Shown here one piece after another: positions 6,851 to 12,717 of a DNA stretch of 13,117 nt. The translations under genes and the position numbers were made by a program. Origin of the DNA: an uncultured Treponema sp. (GTDB lineage: Bacteria > Spirochaetota > Spirochaetia > Treponematales > Treponemataceae); the NCBI GenBank assembly GCA_937900125.1, contig CALCEK010000125.1:1-13117 (forward strand), read 5' to 3'. The notes beneath the pieces were generated by a model that had not been told where the DNA came from, did not search any database, and saw nothing but the letters and a program-made list of their open reading frames with translations. Position 1 is the stretch's first letter; each line of letters starts with the position of its first letter.

Positions 6851-7801
6851 ATGCAAAAAAAATGTCCTGTTTTGGTCATTTTTGCGCCAACCGCTTGTGG
6901 AAAGACTGCATTTGTTACAGAAATGTTTGGCAAAAGCAGTCTTTTTCCTTTTAAAGAACGAGCCGAAGTTGTTTGCGCAGACAGTCAAACTGTGTACAAA
7001 GGTTTAAACATTGGAACAGCAAAACCTTCTGAATCTGAAACGAATGAAATTCCGCATCACCTTTTAGACCTTATTTCTCCAGATGTTCAATTTGGTGTGG
7101 GCGAATTTATAGAAAATGCTGATAAAATTTGTGCGGAAATTTTTAAAAGACAAAAATTGCCGATTTTAGTTGGCGGTTCGGGATTTTACATAAAAAATTT
7201 TATTTTAGGGCTTCCGCAAACACCGCCTAGCGACCAAAAAGTGCGAGATTCTTTAAAAAAACGCCTTGAAAATGAGGGAAACGAAAAACTCTATGCAAAA
7301 TTGCAAGAAGTCGATCCTGATTATGCAAAAAAAATCAGTAAAAACGATTTTTATAGGCTTTTGCGCGCTTTAGAAGTTTTTGAAATTTCAAATCGACCGC
7401 TTTCATCTTTTAAACTACCAGATAAATGTAGAGAACAATATGATTTTTGCACACTCATTTTAACTCGTCCGCGCGAAGAATTGTATGCAAGAATCAACGA
7501 AAGAGTAGAGCAAATGTTTAAGGCGGGTCTTCCGCTTGAAGTTGAACAATTACGCAAAAGCGGTTACACAAAAGAAAGTCCAGGGATGAAAGCAATCGGT
7601 TACAGTGAGTTTTTTATCCCAAATTATTCACAAGCTCAAATTAAGGAAAAAATCAAATCGCACAGCAGACGCTATGCAAAAAAACAGTATACATTTATGC
7701 AGGAAATTCCTAATGCAATAAAAATTCCCGCAGATGACTTACAAAAATTACAGTATATAATAGAAGATTTTTGCAAAAAACATCTTTCACTTTGGAATTG
7801 A
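6851..7801 (+). CDS. miaA: tRNA dimethylallyltransferase MiaA
   Basis: MiaA transfers a dimethylallyl group from DMAPP to N6 of A37 in tRNAs reading UNN codons, the first step of ms2i6A synthesis. This 316-residue protein has a P-loop APTACGKT (12-19; the usual form is GPTASGKT), ADSQTVYKGLNIGTAKP with the catalytic-type D44, HHLLD (69-73), GGSGFYI (108-114), and a C-terminal RRYAKKQYTFM segment corresponding to the family's RxxAKRQxTW(F). Full length for the family. The ATG lies 2 nt after the rpoZ stop with only a weak ribosome site (AAAGATAG), suggesting translational coupling. Its stop overlaps the convergent histidine kinase gene by 15 nt, leaving no room for a separate terminator. Confidence 0.96.
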   Translation: MQKKCPVLVIFAPTACGKTAFVTEMFGKSSLFPFKERAEVVCADSQTVYKGLNIGTAKPSESETNEIPHHLLDLISPDVQFGVGEFIENADKICAEIFKRQKLPILVGGSGFYIKNFILGLPQTPPSDQKVRDSLKKRLENEGNEKLYAKLQEVDPDYAKKISKNDFYRLLRALEVFEISNRPLSSFKLPDKCREQYDFCTLILTRPREELYARINERVEQMFKAGLPLEVEQLRKSGYTKESPGMKAIGYSEFFIPNYSQAQIKEKIKSHSRRYAKKQYTFMQEIPNAIKIPADDLQKLQYIIEDFCKKHLSLWN

Positions 7802-9157
7802 GATTACAAAAGAAGTTCCTTGTTGCAGTTTTGATTTTACCGAAATCGTCCAGCCATGTGTGTCCACAATCGTTTTAACCACGCTAAGTCCGATTCCCAT
7901 TCCTTGTTCGCGCCTAGAATTTGAACCTCGATAAAACAAATCATAAATATGCTCTAAATCTTCGTCACTAATTCCAAAGCCTGTGTCTTGTACAGAAATT
8001 TTTATATCTTGTTCGCTTTCTATAGCTGTTATAAAAATAGAATCCCCGTCTTTTGTATAGCGAAGTGCGTTGCTCAACAGATTTTCAAGTGCCCGCTGAA
8101 AAAGATTCTTATCCATAGGAATCATTGTTTGCGAACTTACCTGAATGTCTTTTGTAATGTTTCGATTATACACCTCGGCGGTATAAATTGCACTTTGGGC
8201 AAATTCCGACAAAAAAGGTTCTATAGGCACTTTTTCAAGTTTTTGTCGCCAATCAGTGTTATTCAATTTTACATAATTGATTAGGTCATTTATCATATTT
8301 TCTAGTTGTTCAGCTTTTGTATGAATTATGGAAAGTGATTTTTTTACCGAATCAAAATCGCCAGCAACGCCATCAGTAATTGCCTCTGTATATCCTTTTA
8401 TTAGGGCAACTGGAGTGCGCAAATCGTGGCTAATTCCCATTATAAATTTTGTGTTTTTATCTTGAGAATCTTTTAAAGAAATCCGCATTTTCTCTAGGTT
8501 TTGTGCCAAATATGTAATTTCATTTGAATTTCGCCCTTTTTGCGGAGCTTCAATTTTTGTATTTAGTTCGCCTTGTGCAATTTTTTCAGTTGATTCTTCA
8601 AGAATCGTAATAGAAGAAGAAATTGTGCGCGAAAGGCGAATTATTAGAACAAGGCACGAAGTTTCAAAAATAAAAATTAAGGAAAAAATTATAATGTAAA
8701 ATCCCGTAGGTCTTATGTGAGCGTCTGGAACCCGCGAGCGGCTTACAATTATAAACTTAAAGGGGTGCTCTCCGCGGGGTGTCCGCTGAAAATTTCTTGG
8801 CGATTGAAATTGATAATCATAATCGCGACTTGTGTTCCTAATAAATTCAAAAAGTTCCATTGGACTTAATTTTGTTCCCATTTTTAGTTCAGGAATATCG
8901 GAAATCAAAACAGAATAATCATAGTAAACAAGCGTTTGAACATTTGGGGGAATAGCTTCTAATTGTTCGCGCAAAAATTCCCAATCATTTTCATCAAAAT
9001 CGGAAATCGCATTTAATTTGCGAATTTGTTTGTAGCTTTTTAAAAGATGCCGCTCTGGCAACGAAATATAATGGTACAGCGGCAAAGAACAAAAAGAAAC
9101 AAGCGGAATTATGACTATTGTCAAAATTAACAAATTTAGTTGCGTTCTGATTTTCAA
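7787..9157 (-). CDS. Membrane sensor histidine kinase
   Basis: Sensor of a two-component pair with the response regulator just upstream. Numbered from the chosen start (456 residues): first membrane helix about 7-27, an extracytoplasmic sensor region about 28-150 with no domain I recognise, second membrane helix about 152-174, HAMP linker about 175-227, then the kinase core. The core shows H-box GISHDLRTP with phospho-accepting H244, N-box ENLLSNALRYT (358-368), G1 DTGFGI (391-396), F-box LFYRG (407-411) and G2 GMGIGLSVVK (419-428), all intact. I placed the start at TTG 9157 because GGGGG at 9165-9169 sits seven bases upstream and this leaves a 16-nt gap after the regulator's stop. A TTG at 9202 would extend the frame into the regulator and has no ribosome site. 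Stimulus unknown. Confidence 0.92.
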   Translation of the reverse strand: MKIRTQLNLLILTIVIIPLVSFCSLPLYHYISLPERHLLKSYKQIRKLNAISDFDENDWEFLREQLEAIPPNVQTLVYYDYSVLISDIPELKMGTKLSPMELFEFIRNTSRDYDYQFQSPRNFQRTPRGEHPFKFIIVSRSRVPDAHIRPTGFYIIIFSLIFIFETSCLVLIIRLSRTISSSITILEESTEKIAQGELNTKIEAPQKGRNSNEITYLAQNLEKMRISLKDSQDKNTKFIMGISHDLRTPVALIKGYTEAITDGVAGDFDSVKKSLSIIHTKAEQLENMINDLINYVKLNNTDWRQKLEKVPIEPFLSEFAQSAIYTAEVYNRNITKDIQVSSQTMIPMDKNLFQRALENLLSNALRYTKDGDSIFITAIESEQDIKISVQDTGFGISDEDLEHIYDLFYRGSNSRREQGMGIGLSVVKTIVDTHGWTISVKSKLQQGTSFVISIPK

Positions 9158-9173
9158 GAAAATGCCCCCAATT

Positions 9174-9863
9174 CTACTTGTTAAATTTATAGCCCATTCC
9201 AAACATAGTTATAAGGTAGCGAGGTTTTGTGGGGTCTTCTTCGATTTTTTTTCTGAGTCGCTGAATGTAAACGGCAACCGCAGTAACATCGCCGTATTGG
9301 TTTTTCCAAACATTGTTATAAATGACCTCTGGACTTAGGGCTTCGCCTGCGTGTCGCACGAGACATTCTAAAACCTCGTATTCTTTTGTGGACAAAGAAA
9401 TTTTTTCTGCTCCCTTTTTTAACACGCAACTATTGCAATAAAGAGTGTAGGGACCAAAATTTAAGGTTTCTTCAACAGAAGCTTCGGTTGCTGAAAGTCT
9501 ATTTAATTTTGCGTGAACACGTGCAACTAAAACTTTAGGGCTAAATGGTTTTGTAACAAATTCATCTGCACCGTAGCCAAGCCCAGTTATGATGTCTTCG
9601 TCAGCATCGCGTGCAGAAACAATTATAACAGGAATGGTTGTTTTGTATTCAGCTCTAAATTTTTTAAGAAAATCAAGTCCGCTCATTCCAGGAAGATTCA
9701 AATCAAGCAAAACTAAATCTGGAGAATAACCTGTTCTAAGATTTTCAAGTGCGCTTTCTGCGGTTTCACAAACAGAACTTTCAAATCCTGCATTTTCCAT
9801 ATACATTCCAACAAGTTGCGCCATCTCTGGAACATCTTCAATAATCAAAATTTTACTTTTCAT
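9174..9863 (-). CDS. OmpR/PhoB-family response regulator
   Basis: A 229-residue DNA-binding regulator. The receiver domain (1-120) has the acidic pair E9-D10, phospho-acceptor D54 (VLLDLNLPG), switch serine S83 and K105 (TKPF). The C-terminal winged-helix domain (about 130-229) contains the typical STKEYEVLECLVRHAGEALS and VYIQRLRKKIEEDP...GMGYKF segments. It precedes and is cotranscribed with the histidine kinase, whose start follows 16 nt after the stop. It is transcribed divergently from the flagellar operon across a 203-nt region, so its target could be its own promoter, the flagellar promoter, or neither; the sequence does not decide. The ATG has no clear Shine-Dalgarno sequence. Confidence 0.95.
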   Translation of the reverse strand: MKSKILIIEDVPEMAQLVGMYMENAGFESSVCETAESALENLRTGYSPDLVLLDLNLPGMSGLDFLKKFRAEYKTTIPVIIVSARDADEDIITGLGYGADEFVTKPFSPKVLVARVHAKLNRLSATEASVEETLNFGPYTLYCNSCVLKKGAEKISLSTKEYEVLECLVRHAGEALSPEVIYNNVWKNQYGDVTAVAVYIQRLRKKIEEDPTKPRYLITMFGMGYKFNK

Positions 9864-9907
9864 AATTTTAGGGTATCGCTAAAAATCGTATAACTCAATA
9901 TTTTTTT

Positions 9908-9930
9908 TGTTATATTTACCATTCATAACA
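9908..9930. promoter_or_regulatory. Spaced palindrome, possible operator between regulator and flbD
   Basis: TGTTAT (9908-9913) and its exact reverse complement ATAACA (9925-9930) are separated by 11 bases, so half-site centres lie 17 bp apart. It lies 45-67 bp upstream of the response-regulator start codon and upstream of the flbD promoter candidate. It could bind a dimeric regulator. OmpR-family proteins usually prefer direct repeats, and AT-rich palindromes arise by chance, so this is only a candidate. Confidence 0.3.
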
Positions 9931-9959
9931 GAAAATTAGTCAGCAATTTTAATGTAATC

Positions 9960-9987
9960 TCAAGTTGAATCTAATTTTTTCCGATAA
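9960..9987 (+). promoter_or_regulatory. Sigma-28-like flagellar promoter candidate
   Basis: TCAAGTTG (9960-9967) matches the sigma-28 -35 consensus TAAAGTTT at 6 of 8 positions. TCCGATAA (9980-9987) matches the -10 consensus GCCGATAA at 7 of 8. The spacer is 12 bases, against the usual 11. Sigma-28-like promoters are known for flagellar operons in Treponema. The transcript would start near 9994, about 70 nt before flbD. Confidence 0.5.
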
Positions 9988-10027
9988 AAATTCAGGCGAA
10001 ATATGCGGAAAAATCAGCTAAAAGCAC

Positions 10028-10056
10028 TTGACGCTTTTTAATTAAGCGTACATCAT
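10028..10056 (+). promoter_or_regulatory. Alternative sigma-70-like promoter and hairpin before flbD
   Basis: TTGACG (10028-10033), a 17-base spacer, and CATCAT (10051-10056, 4 of 6) could form a housekeeping promoter starting transcription only a few bases before the flbD ATG. The same bases contain an inverted repeat ACGCTT/AAGCGT (10031-10036 and 10044-10049) with a seven-base loop. If the upstream sigma-28-like promoter is used, this would instead be a leader hairpin. The two readings compete. Confidence 0.35.
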
Positions 10057-10066
10057 AGTATATAAT

Positions 10067-10273
10067 ATGGTAGAAGTTACGCGATTAGATGGCAAAAAGT
10101 TCTGGATAAACCCGCATTTAATAGAAAATATGGAACAAAATCCTGATTTAACGCTCTGTTTGCTTTCTGGAAAGAAAGTGGTTGTAAAAGATAGCCCAGA
10201 GCAAGTTATCGACAAAATTGTTGCATATCGCCGTAGGCTGGGAGTGTTAGAGCTAGGTAGCCAAGAATTGTAA
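10067..10273 (+). CDS. flbD: Flagellar protein FlbD (SwrD family)
   Basis: A 68-residue protein beginning MVEVTRLDGKKFWINPHLIE, the signature of the FlbD/SwrD family. In Bacillus subtilis SwrD raises flagellar motor power, and in spirochetes flbD sits directly before motA, as here, so a role in stator function is a reasonable inference. No membrane segment or catalytic motif is visible. The protein is full length. The ATG is preceded by TATAAT with no Shine-Dalgarno sequence, so translation may be weak, leaderless or helped by other features. In known treponemal operons flgD and flgE precede flbD; here the divergent two-component genes do, making flbD the first gene of this operon segment. 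The next gene, motA, starts 67 nt downstream. Confidence 0.9.
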   Translation: MVEVTRLDGKKFWINPHLIENMEQNPDLTLCLLSGKKVVVKDSPEQVIDKIVAYRRRLGVLELGSQEL

Positions 10274-10303
10274 AAGAGTAGAATTTTTACCGAGTAACAA
10301 TTC

Positions 10304-10322
10304 CTTAAAGTTATCTTAAAGT
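10304..10322 (+). repeat. Direct repeat CTTAAAGT before motA
   Basis: CTTAAAGT occurs at 10304-10311 and 10315-10322, 11 bases apart (about one helical turn), in the 67-nt flbD-motA gap just ahead of the motA ribosome site GGGAGG (10323-10328). It may be chance in AT-rich sequence, or a protein- or RNA-recognition site. Confidence 0.35.
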
Positions 10323-10340
10323 GGGAGGATTTAATATATT

Positions 10341-11123
10341 ATGGATATAGCAACGTTGATAGGCTTCATTGGTGGGGTTGTAGCTGTGTTCCTTGGTGTT
10401 TTTACATCTGGTGGTTCTATTATGGGAATTATCGATATTCCGTCTGTTGTAGTTACTATCGGTGGTTCTTATATGGCTTTGTTTATTAGTTCGCCTATGA
10501 ACGAGGCAATAGGAATTTGGGGAATTATCGGACGTTGTTTTAAAACATTTGATTATGGCGAAAAAACGGCTGTCCAAAATATGGTAACTTTAAGCGAAAA
10601 AGCACGTCGAGAAGGTATTCTTGCACTTGAAGAAGGACTTGAAGATTTAGACGATGAGTTTTTAAAAGAAGGCTTACGCTTAATGGTTGATGGTCACGAT
10701 GGTTCTAAAATCCGCGAAATTATGGAAAACGAAATTGCCCAAACAGAAAGTAGACACATGGAATGGGCAGGCGTTATTACCCAGTGGGCAGGTTATGCTC
10801 CTGGTTGGGGTATGATGGGTACCGTTATTGGACTTATTGGTATGTTAAACAACCTTGAAGATAAAAGTTCTTTAGGTCCAAACATGGCTGTTGCTTTGAT
10901 TACAACGCTTTATGGTTCTATGCTTGCTAACTGGTTATTCGGACCGTTGGCAACAAAACTTATAGCTCAAAATAAACAAGAAATGAATGTAAAAGAAATG
11001 GTTCTTGAGGGTGTTCTTTCAATTCAGACTGGCGACAACCCACGTATTTTGGGACAAAAGTTACTAACTTATCTTGACCCCAAATCTCGAAAAGCTATAG
11101 AAGCCGAAGTAATGAAAGAATAA
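10341..11123 (+). CDS. motA: Flagellar stator protein MotA
   Basis: MotA forms the ring of the proton-driven stator that rotates around MotB and pushes on FliG. The 260-residue protein has four hydrophobic segments (about 4-22, 32-52, 146-170 and 180-204). The cytoplasmic loop carries the charged FliG-contacting residues in EKARREGILALEEG (R89/R90 and E97). The conserved prolines in membrane helices 3 and 4 are present as P154 (APGWGMMGTVIGL) and P202 (FGPLATKL). The start has a strong GGGAGG 12 bases upstream, slightly far. motB follows after an unusually long 138-nt gap; in many bacteria the two genes overlap or nearly touch. Confidence 0.96.
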   Translation: MDIATLIGFIGGVVAVFLGVFTSGGSIMGIIDIPSVVVTIGGSYMALFISSPMNEAIGIWGIIGRCFKTFDYGEKTAVQNMVTLSEKARREGILALEEGLEDLDDEFLKEGLRLMVDGHDGSKIREIMENEIAQTESRHMEWAGVITQWAGYAPGWGMMGTVIGLIGMLNNLEDKSSLGPNMAVALITTLYGSMLANWLFGPLATKLIAQNKQEMNVKEMVLEGVLSIQTGDNPRILGQKLLTYLDPKSRKAIEAEVMKE

Positions 11124-11157
11124 ACTTATTCGGAAACTTTAAGTTTTAGAACAAGTT
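11123..11157 (+). repeat. Hairpin repeat, copy 1 (motA-motB gap)
   Basis: Arms AACTTATTCGGAAAC (11123-11137) and GTTTTAGAACAAGTT (11143-11157) form a 15-position stem with one wobble and two mismatches around loop TTTAA. The left arm begins on the last base of the motA stop. Sequence and loop resemble a second hairpin before fliL (12078-12105). There is no T-run after it, so it is not a standard terminator. Confidence 0.65.
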
Positions 11158-11173
11158 ACTATGGAATGTGGGT

Positions 11174-11251
11174 TAAAAATTGTGCTATTTTGCGATTTTT
11201 AGCTCATCGACCTGAGCGAAACAAAATTTATCGAACAGGTCTAATAAGCTA
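11174..11251 (+). promoter_or_regulatory. Two further stem-loops ahead of motB
   Basis: First stem: TAAAAATTG (11174-11182) with CGATTTTTA (11193-11201), 9 pairs including one wobble, ten-base loop. Second stem: GACCTG (11209-11214) with CAGGTC (11236-11241), extended across an internal loop by TAGCT (11200-11204) with AGCTA (11247-11251). The two overlap by two bases. The second ends just at the motB ribosome site (GAGG, 11253-11256), so it could affect access to it. Neither has a terminator-type T-run. Confidence 0.5.
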
Positions 11252-11261
11252 AGAGGAAATA

Positions 11262-11993
11262 ATGGGAAAAAAAGAATCCAAGGAACCAGCTAAACCATCA
11301 ACCGCGTGGCAGGGTACTTATGGCGATATGATTACGCTTATGCTCTGCTTCTTTGTTATGCTTTACGACCCATCTGAAACCGATGCAGTTGCAATGGCAG
11401 CACTTTCTGCTTCAATACAAAACAACAACACTGGTGGTGGACAATCATTAAGTTTGGGCAGACTCTCTGATATGGGAAATACGATTTCCTCATTACCGTC
11501 TGTAGAGCGCGGACAATCATTAGGTCCTGCAAAGAAAAAAGCTGTTACTATTTTTGCGCCTGATGTAAAAACAAATAAAATCACTGTCACAAGTGATGAG
11601 CGGGGGCTTGTAATTTCGCTTGCTTCTGACGCATTTTTTCAAGAGGGAAGTGCGCGTCTTAATATTGATGAAACTCGCGATTCATTGTTAAGACTTTCTC
11701 AATTTTTTAACGAGCCAGATGTAAAAGGAAGATATTTTAGAATTGAGGGGCATACGGACAACACGCCTGTTTCGCTAACTGGAAATCCCGATAATTTTCC
11801 TAGCAATTGGGAGCTTTCTGCAACGCGAGCCGCAAATATTTTGCATTATCTTGCAGATTTTGGTGTAGATGAAGGGGCTTTTTCTATTGCAGGATACGCT
11901 GACACTCGACCAAAGTTTAAAAATGATACAGCGGAAGGGCGTGCATACAACAGACGTGTTGATATTATCGTCATAGATGAAGGTCATTTATGA
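11262..11993 (+). CDS. motB: Flagellar stator protein MotB
   Basis: MotB anchors the stator to peptidoglycan and carries the proton-binding aspartate. In this 243-residue protein a short cytoplasmic N-terminus leads to one membrane helix (about 20-36, GDMITLMLCFFVMLY), with D22 as the ion-binding residue. A low-complexity linker (about 40-90) follows, then an OmpA-like peptidoglycan-binding domain (about 105-240) with IEGHTDNTPV (161-170), the WELSATRAANIL segment and RAYNRRVDIIV (227-237). The YGDM form around the aspartate differs from the commoner YADL, but the neighbouring LCFFVML motif is normal. The start has GAGG five bases upstream. The gene is followed by a 134-nt gap before fliL. 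Confidence 0.96.
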   Translation: MGKKESKEPAKPSTAWQGTYGDMITLMLCFFVMLYDPSETDAVAMAALSASIQNNNTGGGQSLSLGRLSDMGNTISSLPSVERGQSLGPAKKKAVTIFAPDVKTNKITVTSDERGLVISLASDAFFQEGSARLNIDETRDSLLRLSQFFNEPDVKGRYFRIEGHTDNTPVSLTGNPDNFPSNWELSATRAANILHYLADFGVDEGAFSIAGYADTRPKFKNDTAEGRAYNRRVDIIVIDEGHL

Positions 11994-12077
11994 TATGGCT
12001 AACAAAAATCGTTTTTATTACAAAATAATGCTTTAAGTAAAAAAGAGTATTGCCGATATAAAAAATGATACAATAAA

Positions 12078-12105
12078 CCTGTTCAAAACTTTAGTTTTAA
12101 GCAGG
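12078..12105 (+). repeat. Hairpin repeat, copy 2 (motB-fliL gap)
   Basis: Arms CCTGTTCAAAAC (12078-12089) and GTTTTAAGCAGG (12094-12105) form a 12-position stem with one wobble and one mismatch around loop TTTA. It is related to the hairpin after motA. Flanking bases also align (TAAAC before, TACT...GAATG after), so the similarity covers roughly 50 nt. Here the element ends 12 bases before the fliL ribosome site GGAGG; no T-run follows. Confidence 0.65.
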
Positions 12106-12127
12106 CTACTTTAGAATGGAGGATGTT

Positions 12128-12688
12128 ATGGCAGACGAAGGTGCAGCAGACGACTTAGGTGCAGGCGACCTCGGAGGAGATGGGGCTGCTCCAGCAAAAA
12201 AAGGTGGTGGTCTAAAAGGCGCATTTCCGGCACTGCTGAAATGGGTCTTAATCGGTGTTGTAGCCGTTATATTTATAGTAACAATTGTTGTTGTTACAAA
12301 TTTGATTATGAATCGCGGTGGAAAAAGCCAAACTGTAATTCCTGTAGGCGAAGAGTACACAGTTCAACGTGAAGTTTACGATTGGTATACTTCTCTTGAC
12401 CAGATTCGAACCTCAACAAGCGACCCAATTCCTGCAAGTGTAGTAGTTCAAGTCGCTTTAGGCTACAAAAAAGATGATAAAACAGCTTCTACAGAAATTA
12501 CTGCACGTAGAATTGAGATTATCGACTTTTTGCGTAGATTTTTTTCTGAGAAAACAGCCGAAGAACTTCGTCCACAAAACGAAGAAATTTTGCGGCAACA
12601 AATTCGTAATCAAATTAACGATGACATCTTGAGCAACTCAAGAATTCGTGATGTTCGGTTTACAACTAAGGATGTAGTGCAGCAATAA
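12128..12688 (+). CDS. fliL: Flagellar basal body-associated protein FliL
   Basis: FliL is a single-pass inner-membrane protein that surrounds and supports the MotAB stator, notably at high load. The 186-residue protein has an acidic Ala/Gly-rich cytoplasmic N-terminus (1-30), one membrane helix (about 39-61) and a periplasmic FliL domain (about 75-186) with the typical VVVQVALGY strand and a C-terminal RNQINDDILSN...VRFTTKDVVQQ segment. I chose ATG 12128 because GGAGG (12118-12122) sits five bases upstream. An in-frame ATG at 12116 overlaps that site and would add only four residues. fliM begins 29 nt after the stop. Confidence 0.93.
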   Translation: MADEGAADDLGAGDLGGDGAAPAKKGGGLKGAFPALLKWVLIGVVAVIFIVTIVVVTNLIMNRGGKSQTVIPVGEEYTVQREVYDWYTSLDQIRTSTSDPIPASVVVQVALGYKKDDKTASTEITARRIEIIDFLRRFFSEKTAEELRPQNEEILRQQIRNQINDDILSNSRIRDVRFTTKDVVQQ

Positions 12689-12698
12689 TCAGTGCTGC
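12679..12698 (+). promoter_or_regulatory. Hairpin across the fliL stop codon
   Basis: GCAGCA (12679-12684) pairs perfectly with TGCTGC (12693-12698); the eight-base loop contains the fliL TAA stop. The fliM ribosome site AGGTGG (12703-12708) follows four bases later. The stem would be opened by ribosomes finishing fliL, so it could couple fliM translation to fliL. This role is inference. Confidence 0.45.
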
Positions 12699-12717
12699 TT
12701 TAAGGTGGGATTAGGGA

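Noticed and set aside
9158..9202. Histidine kinase start at TTG 9202
   Set aside because: No ribosome site, and it would overlap the regulator by 29 nt; TTG 9157 has GGGGG seven bases upstream.
10061..10066. Perfect TATAAT as the -10 element for flbD
   Set aside because: It abuts the ATG, so transcription would start inside the gene, and no -35 lies at the right distance.
11161..11252. Small open frames starting at ATG 11161 and ATG 11166 in the motA-motB gap (13 and 28 codons)
   Set aside because: No ribosome site, no recognisable product, and they coincide with stem-loop sequence.
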